NCBI GenBank assembly: GCA_016214955.1
Contig: JACRMN010000023.1
Coordinates: 1 to 64,000, forward strand
Source of the DNA: Deltaproteobacteria bacterium
Lineage (GTDB): Bacteria > Myxococcota > Myxococcia > Myxococcales > Anaeromyxobacteraceae
DNA: 64,000 nt
Direction: 5' to 3'
Made by a program: the position numbers and the translations under genes. Below, piece by piece: positions 52,424 to 63,069 of the stretch. Each line of letters opens with the position of its first letter. Position 1 is the stretch's first letter. A model generated the notes under the pieces. It made no database searches. It was not told where the DNA came from and saw only the letters and a list, made by a program, of their open reading frames with translations.

Positions 52424-55120
52424 TCAGTGCGCGTCGGCCCAGCTCTTCCCCCACCCCACCTCGACCTCCAGCGGCACCCGGAGCGTCCCGGCGGCCGACA
52501 TCTCGCGCGCCAGCAGCTCCCCCACCGCCGGCGCCTGCCCCTCGTCCGCCTCCACCAGGAGCTCGTCGTGCACCTGGAGGAGCAGCCGCGCCCCGGGCTG
52601 CTCGGCCCGCAGGGCGGCGTCGGCGCGGATCATGGCCCGCTTGGCCAGGTCGGCCGCGGTGCCCTGGATGGGCGTGTTGACGGCCATGCGCTCGGCCGCC
52701 TGCCGGAGGCCCGGGTTGCGCGAGCCGATGTCCGGAAGCGCCCGGCGCCTTCCCCACAGGGTGCGGACCTCGCCGCTCTTCTTGGCCTCGGCCACCGTGG
52801 CCTCGAGCCAGCGCTTCACCCCGGCGTAGCGGGCGAAGTAGCGGTCGATGATGGCCTTGGCCTCGGCCGCGGGCAGGTCCAGCCGCTGGGAGAGGCCGAA
52901 GGCGCTGAGGCCGTAGGCGATGCCGAAGTTGAGCACCTTGGCCACCCGCCGCTGGTCGGCGGTGACCGCCTCGCGCGCCACGCCGAAGGTCTCGGCGGCG
53001 GTGGCGGCGTGCACGTCCTCGCGCTTCTCGAAGGCGGCGAGCAAGGCCGGGTCCTCGGCGTAGTGGGCCAGGATGCGCAGCTCCACCTGCGAGTAGTCGG
53101 CCGAGACCAGCACCCGCCCCGGCGGCGCGGTGAAGGCGGCGCGGATGCGCCGCGACAGCTCGGTGCGCACCGGGATGTTCTGCAGGTTGGGGTCGATGGA
53201 GGAGAGCCGCCCGGTGGCGGCCCCCAGCTGCTGGAAGGTGGTGTGGATGCGCCCGTCGGGCTCGATGAGCTGGGGCAGCGTGTCGGCGTAGGTGCCCTTG
53301 AGCTTGGCGAGGGAGCGGTGCTCCAGCACCAGCCTCGGCAGCTCGTGCTGCTCGGCCAGCTTCTCCAGCACCTCCACGTCGGTGGAGGGACCGGTCTTGA
53401 GCCGCTTCACCACCGGCAGCCCCAGCTCCTCGAAGAGCACCTGCCCGAGCTCGCGGGTCGAGGCCACGTTGAAGGCGTGGCCGGCGGCCGAGTGGATGCG
53501 GGACTCGAGATCGCGGAGCGCCTTGCCGAACTCGGTGGAGAGGGCCTCCATGGCCCCGCGGTCCACGGCGATGCCGGCCCGCTCCATGCCGGCCAGCACC
53601 GCGACCAGGGGCCGCTCCACCTCGTCGTGGAGCCGGGAGAGACCCTCGTCGGCCAGCGCCCGGGAGAGGGTCGCGGCCAGGTCGCAGAGCACCGCGGCCC
53701 GGGCCCCGGCCACCGCCGCCACCTGCTCCACCGGCAGGGAGCCAGGCCCCGCCGCCTCCCTCCCGCGGGCCGGCGCCTCGGCGGTCAGCGCGGGCAGCTC
53801 GCAGGAGAGCCGGTCGCGGGCCACGTCGGCGAGGGCGTGCTCCTTGCGCGCCGGCTGCAGCAGGCGGCTCGCCAGCTCGGTATCCAGGCCGGCGCCGCGG
53901 CAGGCGAGGCCCAGCCGCGCGGCCACGTGGTCGAGGGCCTTCTGGTCGTGGGCGTGCTTGGGGAGGGAGGCGTCCTCGAGGAGCGGCCGGAGCTCGCGGG
54001 CCGCGTCGGCCTCGCCGAGCTGCGCCGGCGCCCCCAGGTAGCGGTGGCCGAGGGGCAGGTACCAGGCGCGGCCCCCGGCGCCGAGCCCGAGCCCCACCAG
54101 CGCGCCGGTGCGGGGCGAGGTGCCCTCGTGGAGCGGCTCCACCCCCACCTGCCCGGCGGCGCGAGCCGCCTCCACCGCGCGGCGCAGGGCCGCGGCGTCG
54201 AGCAGCGTCTCCACCTGCTCGGTGCGCGCGGTCGGGGGCGGCGGCGGCAGGTCCTTGAGGAGCCGGTTGAACTCCAGCTCGGCGAAGAGGCGCCGGGCCG
54301 CCTCGTCGTCGGCGGGGCGCCGCGCCAGCTCCTCGGGCCCCACGGGCAGGTCGAGGTCGCCGCGCAGCTCCACCAGCTTGCGGTTGAGCCGGAGCCGCTC
54401 GGCGCCGGCCCTGATCTTCTCGGCCAGCTTGGCGCCGCCGCGGGACACCGCCTGCGGGATCTCGTCGGCCCGCGCCAGCATCGCCTCCACGGTCCCGAAG
54501 TGCTTCACCAGCGCCGCCGCCGTCACCTCGCCCACGCCGGGGATGCCGGGGACGTTGTCCACCTTGTCGCCGAGCAGGGACTGGTACTCCACCACCCGCT
54601 CCGGCGGCACCCCCATCTTCTTCTCCACCTCGGCCGGCCCCGTCCAGCCGCCCCGCCCGCTGGCCTCGGCCATGGGGTCGTAGAGCGAGATCCCCTCCCC
54701 GACGAGCTGGGTGAAGTCCTTGTCTCCGGTGACGATCACCACCTCCCAGCCCAGCGCCCGGGCCCGGCGCGCCAGCGTGGCGATGACGTCGTCGGCCTCC
54801 ACCCCCTGCTCCTCGAGGATGGGCACCGACAGGGCGCGGGTCACCTCGCGCACCAGCGGGAACTGCGGCGCGAGATCCGGCGGGGTCTCGGGCCGGTTGG
54901 CCTTGTAGGTGGGGTCGAGGTCGGTGCGGAAGCTCTTCCGGCTGGCGTCGAGCACCATGGCCACGTGCGTGGGGGCGTGCTCGCGCAGCGCCTTCAGCAG
55001 CATGGTGGTGAAGCCGTAGACCGCGTGGGTGGGCACGCCCTTGGTGTTGGAGAGCGGCGGGAGCGCGTGGTAGGCGCGGAAGACGAAGCCCGAGCCGTCG
55101 ATGAGGGTGAGCGTGGGCAC
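52424..55120 (-). CDS. polA: DNA polymerase I
   Basis: Pol I removes RNA primers and fills gaps. The 898-residue product has an intact 5'-3' nuclease domain (DASRKSFRTDLDPTYKANR, EADDVIATLARR, TGDKDFTQLV, GDKVDNVPGIPGVG) and polymerase motifs A (SADYSQVELRILAH), B (RRVAKVLNFGIAYG) and C (LLQVHDELLVE). The middle proofreading domain is degenerate: in the ExoI motif, the D-x-E pair reads E328-P-L330, and the ExoII Asn is replaced (HDQKALDH). Proofreading is probably lost, as in Bacillus and Thermus enzymes. The start is GTG. Confidence 0.95.
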   Translation of the reverse strand: MPTLTLIDGSGFVFRAYHALPPLSNTKGVPTHAVYGFTTMLLKALREHAPTHVAMVLDASRKSFRTDLDPTYKANRPETPPDLAPQFPLVREVTRALSVPILEEQGVEADDVIATLARRARALGWEVVIVTGDKDFTQLVGEGISLYDPMAEASGRGGWTGPAEVEKKMGVPPERVVEYQSLLGDKVDNVPGIPGVGEVTAAALVKHFGTVEAMLARADEIPQAVSRGGAKLAEKIRAGAERLRLNRKLVELRGDLDLPVGPEELARRPADDEAARRLFAELEFNRLLKDLPPPPPTARTEQVETLLDAAALRRAVEAARAAGQVGVEPLHEGTSPRTGALVGLGLGAGGRAWYLPLGHRYLGAPAQLGEADAARELRPLLEDASLPKHAHDQKALDHVAARLGLACRGAGLDTELASRLLQPARKEHALADVARDRLSCELPALTAEAPARGREAAGPGSLPVEQVAAVAGARAAVLCDLAATLSRALADEGLSRLHDEVERPLVAVLAGMERAGIAVDRGAMEALSTEFGKALRDLESRIHSAAGHAFNVASTRELGQVLFEELGLPVVKRLKTGPSTDVEVLEKLAEQHELPRLVLEHRSLAKLKGTYADTLPQLIEPDGRIHTTFQQLGAATGRLSSIDPNLQNIPVRTELSRRIRAAFTAPPGRVLVSADYSQVELRILAHYAEDPALLAAFEKREDVHAATAAETFGVAREAVTADQRRVAKVLNFGIAYGLSAFGLSQRLDLPAAEAKAIIDRYFARYAGVKRWLEATVAEAKKSGEVRTLWGRRRALPDIGSRNPGLRQAAERMAVNTPIQGTAADLAKRAMIRADAALRAEQPGARLLLQVHDELLVEADEGQAPAVGELLAREMSAAGTLRVPLEVEVGWGKSWADAH

Positions 55121-55237
55121 GCGCGCACCATAACACCGGGGTGCGACCGGGGACCGAGACCCGGGAGAGGCGCGGCGAGGGGCGCGCCCCCGGGCCAGGC
55201 CGGGAGCGCGCCGGCGCGCGACAGGAGGCTGCGCGGA

Positions 55238-57604
55238 TCAGCGGACCGAGGTGACGACCCCGGTACGTGGAACCACGCTGACCACCTCGTTGCTGGTGAA
55301 GGAGGCGAACACCGTGGAGGACCGCGACGCGTCGATGGCCTTGGCGTCGAGCCAGACGATCGAGGTCGGTACGCCCTGGGCCGCGGGGGAGCGCCAGGCG
55401 GTGACCGCCAGGCCCGACGTGGAGTTGATGCGCAGCACGGCACCGGCGCCGGGCTGGGCGCAGGAGAGCCCGCCCTCGCAGCCGATCTTGAACTTCAGGA
55501 TCGGTCCAGGCTCCAGGGGATCGGGGCCCGGCGGCGTGACCAGCGGCGACTCGCACGCGCTGGTGAGCGCGGCGGGAGGCGTGCCGGTCTCCGTCCCCGG
55601 GATCTCCGCGCCGCACGGTGCGTCGGCCGGGTAGAAGCGCCGGCGGAGCTTCCGGTCCACCGCCAGCGCCTCCCCGGTGAGGCCCGCCTCGGGCTGGTAG
55701 CGGAGCTCGAAGTCGGCGTTGAGGGTGGGCCGCCCGAGGTAGCCGAGCGCCACCCCGCTGAGGACCAGCTCCGCCGCCTTGATGGTCACGGCCGCGGTCA
55801 CCGGCCCAGGCGCCGCGGCGCCGACCACCGCGGCACCGCCGGCGCACGGGGTCTCACCGGCTGCACTGCCGTCGCCGGCGTGGCTCAGGACCAGCGACCC
55901 CCCGGGGAAGGCGGCGCTGGGCGCGCGAACCGTGACCACCCGGGCCACGAAGCCGTCGGCGCAGGTTCCCGTCCCGGGGACGGCCTGCACCAGGTCTCCC
56001 GGCCGGATGCCGAGCTCCGGCTCGGCCAGGTGCGCGGTGGCCACTTCGCCCACCTGGAGGGCGGCCACCGGCAGCCCCGCGTCCCACTCCACGATCCCGG
56101 GGCGGGCCCGGAGCCCGGGCAGGGCGCCCTGCCAGGCGACGGTGAAGGCCTCGGCATCGCCCGCCAGGTAGCCGGGGCTGGCCCGCACCTGCTTGTACAT
56201 GTCGCCAGTGACGAGGACCTCGTCGCCGGCCCCTGTCACGCCGTTCCACAGGCCGAGGCGGGGAGTGCCGGCCTCGGTCACGGTGGTGGTCATCGAGGAG
56301 ATCAGGAGGCGGCGATCGGCGTCCAGCCGCTGGGCGGCGTCGACGACGCCCCAGCGGCCCGGATCGACGGCCACCAGCCTGCCGTCGGTCAGCCCCACCA
56401 CCAGGAGCGCGGTCTGCCAGAAGCGGACCGGGGCCAGCCCGGCGGACGAGGCGCCGAGCACCATCAGGTCGGGGACGACGGCGGGCGGCGTCTCCCAGGA
56501 GATCCCCACCGGCGTGCCCTCGTCTCCGCCCTTGCGCGGCATCACCAGGGACAGGGCCATCGGGGCGGCGCCGAGGGTCAGCGGAGCGCGGTAGCCGAGC
56601 TCGCCCGAGGGGTCGGGCGGAATCCCGACGTCGGGCAGCACCGCGACGACACCGCAGTTGATCGCCTTGCGGCTGCCGCACCCCGCCTCGTCGAGCACCG
56701 CAAAGACCTGGAGCCGGGGCGCGCTCTCGAAGACCACGGAGGAGGCCAGCGTGCGCTGGGCCAGGACGCCGGCCGTCACCAGCCGCGTCGGAGCCCGGGC
56801 ATCGAGGCCGACGATCGACCAGACCGAGGCGGCGCTCCCTCCCACCACCGCGACCTGGCCCACGCCGAGGACGGTGGCGCCGCCAGCATCCTGCAGCGGA
56901 TCGCTGGTGGCCACGAAGAGCCGGGAGGCATCGGGGGCCACCGCCAGGTCGAGGGCGTCGAAGCGGCCGGCCCCGGTGATCAGGTCCTTCCGCTGCAGCG
57001 GCAGCGAGGTGCGGACCACGGGCCGTCGCGCCACCGGCAGGGTCGAGGTGGGGTCGCGCTCGAACTCCAGCACTGCCAGGTTGCCGCCCGTGAGCCCGAC
57101 CAGCACCCAGGCGCCTCCACCGGGCCGGGTGACGGCGGCCAGCGACAGCACCGCGGCGCCGGGGTAGGCCGTCGCCAGGTCGTCCGCCGCCGGCAGGTCC
57201 ACGGCCCGGAGCTGCTCGGTCCAGGTGGTCACCAGCTGGAGGCTGGGCGGGGTCTGGGTGGCCACCACCAGGAGATCGGCGCCGGGGTCCGGGTCGGCCT
57301 CCGGCTCCAGGCGCGCCGAGGCCAGCTTCCAGGGGCGCGGGTGCGTGGGGACGGAGAGCGGGAAGGCCAGGGTCGAGGAGAGGACCGGCTCGTTGTCGAG
57401 CGGGTCGAGCACCGTGAGCTCGTCGCGCAGCAGGTTGGCGACCGCGACGTAGGGCCGAGGCTTGCTCTCGGCGGGGTGCTTCAGCGAGTAGCCGTGGAAG
57501 GCGGCCAGCGAGGACGGGCCGGCGAACTTGGCCGCCGCGAGCTTCGCCCCGCTGTTGCACGACGCGGCGACGACGAGCGAGAGGGCCAGGGGCCAGAGGC
57601 GCAT
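55238..57604 (-). CDS. Large lipoprotein, possible beta-propeller
   Basis: The 788-residue product has a lipoprotein signal peptide with lipobox AASC (C16). The mature part has repeated short hydrophobic strands with the pattern YVAVANLLRDELTVLDP, LLVVATQTPP and RLFVATSDPLQD, as in beta-propellers such as YVTN/YncE-like proteins, and contains several cysteines, fitting an extracytoplasmic site. I do not recognise a family. An in-frame GTG at 57616 overlapping the upstream stop is an alternative start. It is co-directional with, and 8 nt downstream of, another lipoprotein gene, likely one unit. Confidence 0.7.
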   Translation of the reverse strand: MRLWPLALSLVVAASCNSGAKLAAAKFAGPSSLAAFHGYSLKHPAESKPRPYVAVANLLRDELTVLDPLDNEPVLSSTLAFPLSVPTHPRPWKLASARLEPEADPDPGADLLVVATQTPPSLQLVTTWTEQLRAVDLPAADDLATAYPGAAVLSLAAVTRPGGGAWVLVGLTGGNLAVLEFERDPTSTLPVARRPVVRTSLPLQRKDLITGAGRFDALDLAVAPDASRLFVATSDPLQDAGGATVLGVGQVAVVGGSAASVWSIVGLDARAPTRLVTAGVLAQRTLASSVVFESAPRLQVFAVLDEAGCGSRKAINCGVVAVLPDVGIPPDPSGELGYRAPLTLGAAPMALSLVMPRKGGDEGTPVGISWETPPAVVPDLMVLGASSAGLAPVRFWQTALLVVGLTDGRLVAVDPGRWGVVDAAQRLDADRRLLISSMTTTVTEAGTPRLGLWNGVTGAGDEVLVTGDMYKQVRASPGYLAGDAEAFTVAWQGALPGLRARPGIVEWDAGLPVAALQVGEVATAHLAEPELGIRPGDLVQAVPGTGTCADGFVARVVTVRAPSAAFPGGSLVLSHAGDGSAAGETPCAGGAAVVGAAAPGPVTAAVTIKAAELVLSGVALGYLGRPTLNADFELRYQPEAGLTGEALAVDRKLRRRFYPADAPCGAEIPGTETGTPPAALTSACESPLVTPPGPDPLEPGPILKFKIGCEGGLSCAQPGAGAVLRINSTSGLAVTAWRSPAAQGVPTSIVWLDAKAIDASRSSTVFASFTSNEVVSVVPRTGVVTSVR

Positions 57605-57612
57605 GGGGGCGG

Positions 57613-58896
57613 TCACGGGTTCGCCGGCGTGATGACGGTGGGGAGGATGGTGGCGACGCCTGCCCGGCTCGGGTCGTCGACCACCACGGTGGAGACGACC
57701 CCATCGTCGAAGGAGGCGATGAAGTAGCGGACGGCGCTCGCGGAGGTGGCGGTGCGGTAGGGCGACTCCACGGCCAGGCCGAAGGGGCGCCTGCCGAGGA
57801 TGGGCGTCCCGCTGGCGTCCGTGCCGATGACCTGGACCACCGCGCCGACCTCGTCGTCGTAGACGTGGAAGCTGGAGTCGTCGGTGCAGGTGACCGCCAC
57901 CAGGTCGCGCATGCCCAGGGCGCGGCGGTCCACGGTGCGGACGTGGGCGGGGCCCATGCCCAGCGGAACGAGCCGCAGCAGCGTGGCCGCGGGTCCGCCG
58001 GTGGGCAGCTCGGTGAGGTCGAGCACCGCCAGGGCCGCGCCGAGGTCGATGCCGCGGCCGTTGCTGGAGGCCACCGCCACGTTGAAGAGGCGGAGGGCGA
58101 CGTAGGCCCGGGTGCCGTCGGCCGAGATGGCGAGGGCGGAGGCCTCGCCGGGCACGGGGATGGTCACCGACCGACCGCCGGCGGGGTTGGCGATGTGGGC
58201 CCAGTGGAGGAAGGCGGTGGGGCCAGCGTAGACCGTGGTGGAGTAGACGCGCTCGGTGTTGGGGTCGTAGGCGACCGACTGCGCCGGCGGTCCGCCGTCG
58301 GTGCCGGGCACCTCGGGTGCCAGGGACGGCAACAGGACCGGCTGGAAGAAGCCCTGGCCGACGTAGGAGCCGAGGAAGCCGACCCAGGCGGTGAAGTCGC
58401 CCGGGCCGCGGCAGCCCACGGCGATGGAGAAGGGATCGCGCAGGTGCGCGTCGAGCGTCCGCTCGCAGCCGTCGCCGCAGGTCGGGGCGCCGTCGGCCCC
58501 GACGGCCATGCCGTAGACGGAGCCGCTTGAGCGGGAGGTCACCAGCACCAGCGGGTCGCCGCTCCAGCCGCTGCAGGTGGAGGAGTCCACCAGGGCCACG
58601 TCGCCGGCGAAGCTGCCCATGCGCACCGGGGCGCCGACGCGCCTCGAGGTGTCGGGGTCCACGGCGGTGAGGGCCCCGCCGGTCTTGAGGTCGTAGCGCA
58701 GGTCGAAGTTGGACGAGGCCACGTAGAGGCGTGTCTGGCAGCCGGCGGTCCCGCCCTGGCAGCCGGCGGGGACGTGCCCGACCGCGATCCCCGTTGGGAA
58801 GTAGAAGATGTCGGCCGGGGAGACGCCGGTGCGGGCGTAGTCGCCGCACCCGGCGAGCAGGGCCGCAAGTGCCAGGAACTTCGGGAGCTTGGTCAC
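57613..58896 (-). CDS. Lipoprotein, possible beta-propeller
   Basis: The 427-residue product has lipobox LAGC (C17), then repeated strands of the beta-propeller type (GTRAYVALRLFNVAVASS, RLYVASSNFDLRYDLKTGG, GGALTAVDPDTS). Cysteine pairs (for example CGDGCE, TCSGW) suggest disulphides outside the cytoplasm. I do not recognise its family. It shares start-of-gene style (GTG) and pattern with its downstream neighbour at 55238-57604, and both may form a cell-surface pair. Confidence 0.72.
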   Translation of the reverse strand: MTKLPKFLALAALLAGCGDYARTGVSPADIFYFPTGIAVGHVPAGCQGGTAGCQTRLYVASSNFDLRYDLKTGGALTAVDPDTSRRVGAPVRMGSFAGDVALVDSSTCSGWSGDPLVLVTSRSSGSVYGMAVGADGAPTCGDGCERTLDAHLRDPFSIAVGCRGPGDFTAWVGFLGSYVGQGFFQPVLLPSLAPEVPGTDGGPPAQSVAYDPNTERVYSTTVYAGPTAFLHWAHIANPAGGRSVTIPVPGEASALAISADGTRAYVALRLFNVAVASSNGRGIDLGAALAVLDLTELPTGGPAATLLRLVPLGMGPAHVRTVDRRALGMRDLVAVTCTDDSSFHVYDDEVGAVVQVIGTDASGTPILGRRPFGLAVESPYRTATSASAVRYFIASFDDGVVSTVVVDDPSRAGVATILPTVITPANP

Positions 58897-58952
58897 GGGA
58901 CGCGAAACCTAGCCGCGGGTCAGGCCCGGGGTCAAGGGGAACGGGGACGGCC

Positions 58953-61043
58953 TCAAGCGGCTGCCGCCTCGACCTGGATCTTCCGGAAGTCGGCGACGCC
59001 GGCGAAGAGGGCCCCCACCCGGCGCATGAGGCCGAGCCGGTTGTCGCGCAGCCTCGGATCCTCGGCCATGACCAGGACGTCGTCGAAGAAGGCGTCGACC
59101 GCCGGCTTGAGGGTGGCCACCGCCCGCAGCACGCCCGACCAGTCGCGCCCGGCGCGCAGCGCCGCCGCCTCGCCCTCCACGCGGGTGAGCTCGGCGAAGA
59201 GCGCCTTCTCGGCCTCGTCCTGGAGCAGGGCCGGATCGACGGCCGCGTCGCCCGGGGGCGCCTTCTCCTGGATGTTGGCGACACGCTTGAAGGCCACCGC
59301 CAGGGGCTGGAAGTCGGGCCGGCCGCGCAGTCCGGCAAGCGCGTCGAGCCGCCTGCGGGCGTCGACCAGGTCGTCGAAGCCGGCCGCCAGCACCGCGTCC
59401 ACCAGGTCGGCAGGCTGCTCCTCGCCCCACTGGGCCTTGATGCGGCCGCGGAGGAAGTCGAGCACCTGGGCGGCCACCGCCTTGCGATCGCCCGCCAGCT
59501 TCACGCCCTGCAGCGCGTCGAGGGCCGCGTCCACCGCCGCGTGGAGGGAGAGGTGGTAGCCGCGGTCCTGCAGGATGCGCAGGATGCCGATGGCGGCGCG
59601 GCGCAGGCCGAAGGGGTCGGCGGCGCCGGTGGCCTTCTCGCCCACGCCCAGGATGCCGACGAGCTGGTGCAGGCGATCGGCCAGGCCCACCAGGGCCCCC
59701 AGGTCGCCGCGGGGCATCTCGGCCGAGGCGCCGATGGGCCTGTAGTGGTCCTCGATGGCGTCGGCGATGGCCGGCCGGTAGCCCTCGATGCGGGCGTAGT
59801 GGCCGCCCATGATGCCCTGCAGCTCGGGGAACTCGCCCACCATGCCGGTGCCGAGGTCGGCCTTGCAGAGCCGGGCCACCTCCTCCACCTCCACCACCAG
59901 CTCCTCCCGGCCGAGGGCGCGGGCCAGCGCGGCGCCGATGGCGCCAATCCGGGTGACGCGGTCGAGCTCGCTGCCGAGCCTGGCCTGGTAGGTGCGGCGG
60001 CCCAGGTCGGCCACGCGGTCGGCCAGCTTGCGCTTCCTGTCTTCCTCGAAGAAGAAGCGGGCGTCGGCGAGGCGGGCGCGCAGCACCCGCTCGTAGCCGT
60101 GGCGCGCGACCTTGGGGTCGCGCACCGGCGTGCCGGAGACGGCGATGAAGTTGTTGGTGAGCCTGCCCTGGCCGTCGAGCACGGCGAAGTACCGCTGGTG
60201 GTTGCGCATCTCCGAGATGACCACCTCGGGCGGCAGCTCCAGGTTGGACTTCTCGAAGGAGCCCAGCACTGCGGTGGGGTGCTCCACCAGGTAGGTCACC
60301 TGCTCCAGCAGCGGCTCGTCGGGCCGGACCACGCCCTTCACCTTGTGGGCCGCCCTGGCCAGGGCGCTCTGGATGGCGACGCGCCGCTCTCGCGAATCGA
60401 CCTCGACGAAGGCCTTGCGCAGCTTCTGGACGTAGTCGTCCGCGGTGCCCTTGAGGGCGATGGCCCTGGGCGCCAGGAAGCGGTGGCCGTGGGTGACCTT
60501 GCCGCTCACCACCTCGCCGAAGCGCACCTTGATGGGCTTGCCGCCGTAGAGGGCGGTGAGCCAGCGCACCGGGCGGGCGAAGGTGACCTCGTCCCACCGG
60601 CTGCGCATGGCCTTCTTGAAGCGCAGGCCCGCGACGAGCTTCTCCAGGATTGCCGGCAGCACGGCCTCGGCCTTCCGGCCCTTCTCCACCCTGGTGGCCG
60701 CCAGCCGCTCGCCCTTGGGCGTGGTGGCGCGCTCCAGCGCCTCGACCGCCACGCCCTGGCTCCTGGCGAAGCCGAGCGCCGCCGGGGTGGGCTTGCCCTC
60801 GGCGTCGAAGGCCTGGGCCACGGAGGGTCCGAGCGCCTGGGTGCGGGCGTCGGCCTGGCGCGCGGCCACGCCGCCGGCCCAGACCACCAGGCGGCGCGGG
60901 GTGCCCATGGCCTCCACCTCGCCGCAGGAGAGCCGCGCCTCGGCGAGCGCCCTGGCCAGGTCGTCCCTGAGCTGCTGCACCGCCGGGGGGACCATGCCCG
61001 CCGGGATCTCCTCGGCCCCGATCTCGAACAGAAGGTCGGCCAC
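58953..61043 (-). CDS. glyS: Glycyl-tRNA synthetase beta subunit
   Basis: GlyS is the beta subunit of the alpha2-beta2 bacterial GlyRS; it binds the tRNA. The 696-residue product starts DLLFEIGAEEIPAGM, a strong family signature. It also has MRNHQRYFAVLD, HPTAVLGSFE, ARFFFEEDRK and a C-terminal anticodon-binding-like helical region. It starts at GTG 2 nt after the glyQ stop, as expected for a glyQS operon. Confidence 0.97.
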   Translation of the reverse strand: MADLLFEIGAEEIPAGMVPPAVQQLRDDLARALAEARLSCGEVEAMGTPRRLVVWAGGVAARQADARTQALGPSVAQAFDAEGKPTPAALGFARSQGVAVEALERATTPKGERLAATRVEKGRKAEAVLPAILEKLVAGLRFKKAMRSRWDEVTFARPVRWLTALYGGKPIKVRFGEVVSGKVTHGHRFLAPRAIALKGTADDYVQKLRKAFVEVDSRERRVAIQSALARAAHKVKGVVRPDEPLLEQVTYLVEHPTAVLGSFEKSNLELPPEVVISEMRNHQRYFAVLDGQGRLTNNFIAVSGTPVRDPKVARHGYERVLRARLADARFFFEEDRKRKLADRVADLGRRTYQARLGSELDRVTRIGAIGAALARALGREELVVEVEEVARLCKADLGTGMVGEFPELQGIMGGHYARIEGYRPAIADAIEDHYRPIGASAEMPRGDLGALVGLADRLHQLVGILGVGEKATGAADPFGLRRAAIGILRILQDRGYHLSLHAAVDAALDALQGVKLAGDRKAVAAQVLDFLRGRIKAQWGEEQPADLVDAVLAAGFDDLVDARRRLDALAGLRGRPDFQPLAVAFKRVANIQEKAPPGDAAVDPALLQDEAEKALFAELTRVEGEAAALRAGRDWSGVLRAVATLKPAVDAFFDDVLVMAEDPRLRDNRLGLMRRVGALFAGVADFRKIQVEAAAA

Positions 61044-61045
61044 GG

Positions 61046-61978
<933 letters not shown>

Positions 61979-62078
61979 GTGTGGCTCCTCCGCCCGCGCG
62001 GGAAAGCGGCTGCCGGCGCGGGATCGCGCACGGTAGGGCGAGGCGGGGCGGCTGTCAAACAGACGAGCAATGCGGTCC

Positions 62079-62169
62079 GACCCCGACCCCGACCCCGACC
62101 TCGCGACCCCGACCCCGACCTCGACCTCAACCCCGACCTCGACCCCGACCCCGACCCCGACCCCGACCC
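62079..62169. repeat. Hexamer tract of CCCGAC/CTCGAC type
   Basis: About 15 units, mainly CCCCGA with CTCGAC variants, occur in the 238-nt gap between glyQ and recO. The period is 6 nt. The rest of the gap shows nothing except the hairpin at 62193-62209. Confidence 0.8.
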
Positions 62170-62192
62170 TCGCCTCGGCCGCGACCGGATGT

Positions 62193-62209
62193 CCTCCACT
62201 GAGTGGAGG
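62193..62209 (-). terminator. Hairpin after recO
   Basis: CCTCCACT-G-AGTGGAGG is a perfect inverted repeat (effective 6-bp stem, 5-nt loop) 7 nt beyond the recO stop. No T-run follows on the minus strand. It could end recO transcription. Confidence 0.5.
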
Positions 62210-62216
62210 CCACTCG

Positions 62217-62972
62217 CTACCGCAGGAAGGGGCCCACCTCGTCGAGGAACTTCCGCGAGGGGAGCTTGCCGCCCACCTGCTGCTCGATGAAGCGGGCGAG
62301 CAGGTCGCGCACCTCGCCACCCACCCCGGGCGGCAGTGCGCCCGCGGCCAGCCCCTCGGCCGAGAGCGCCAGGAGGGCGGCGGCGGCGGCGGGCGAGCAG
62401 GGCACGGCGAGCGGCAGCCCCGTCCGGCAGGAGCCGCAGACCAGCCCGCCCTCCGGGCTCCAGGCCAGGCTGCCGTGCGCGCCGGGGAGCGGCGCGCCGC
62501 AGCGGGCGCAGGCGTCGAGGCGCGGGGAGAGGCCGGCATCGCGCAGCGCCAGGAGCTCGAAGGCGCGCAGGGTCTCGGGCCGGGCCGGGGCGCCGTCCAG
62601 CAGCGTGAGCAGGGCCACCAGATCCGCGAAGAGCTCGGGGTGGGGCTCGTGGTCGCGCACCAGCGCCCGGCTGAGGTCGCAGGCGTAGCCGGCGCAGGCG
62701 ATGCGCGAGAGGTCGCCGCGGATGGCGCCGAAGCCGCGCTGCACCGACACCGACTCCAGCCCCCAGAGCTCGGCGCCCGGCTTCTCGCGGAGCTCCGCCG
62801 ACAGCAGCGTGAAGGGCTCGAGCGCACCGCCGAAGCGCTTGCGCGAGGCCCGGGCGCCGCGGGCGAAGGCCGAGAGCCGCCCGTGCTCCTCTGAGAGCAG
62901 GGCCACCACCCGGTCCGACTCGCCGTAGTCGGTGGTCCGGAGGACGACCGCCTGGAGCTTCCGGTGACCCAT
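62217..62972 (-). CDS. recO: DNA repair protein RecO
   Basis: RecO works with RecR to load RecA at gaps. The 251-residue product starts with an OB-fold ([20 protein letters not shown] then [20 protein letters not shown]), continues with a helical region, and has a zinc site ([12 protein letters not shown]). I chose the ATG at 62972; an upstream ATG at 63155 would add a low-complexity stretch and overlap the divergent gene. Length is normal. Confidence 0.93.
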   Translation of the reverse strand: MGHRKLQAVVLRTTDYGESDRVVALLSEEHGRLSAFARGARASRKRFGGALEPFTLLSAELREKPGAELWGLESVSVQRGFGAIRGDLSRIACAGYACDLSRALVRDHEPHPELFADLVALLTLLDGAPARPETLRAFELLALRDAGLSPRLDACARCGAPLPGAHGSLAWSPEGGLVCGSCRTGLPLAVPCSPAAAAALLALSAEGLAAGALPPGVGGEVRDLLARFIEQQVGGKLPSRKFLDEVGPFLR

Positions 62973-62999
62973 GGAGGGGTTGTACCGCGGGGGGAGGAC

Positions 63000-63026
63000 G
63001 CGGGCGAGGCGCCCGCGGGGCCTCGC
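63000..63026 (+). promoter_or_regulatory. Overlapping hairpins upstream of the Asp-box lipoprotein
   Basis: GCGGGCG-AGG-CGCCCGC (63000-63016) and GCGAGGC...GCCTCGC (63004-63026) are mutually exclusive stems in the 97-nt gap between recO and the lipoprotein gene. They could form a leader switch, but no short peptide or T-run is seen. Confidence 0.25.
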
Positions 63027-63069
63027 CGCGATCGCCAGCGCACCGAGGAGGTGAGAGGATCGCCGGCGC

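Noticed and set aside
55179-55219. GGGGCGCGCCCC and GCGCGCCGGCGCGC palindromes between polA and the lipoprotein gene
   Set aside because: Both lack loop space and a T-run, so I do not call them terminators.
62070-62894. Long open frame on the plus strand across the hexamer tract and recO
   Set aside because: It is opposite the well-supported recO gene and starts with Asp/Pro/Thr repeats created by the hexamers.
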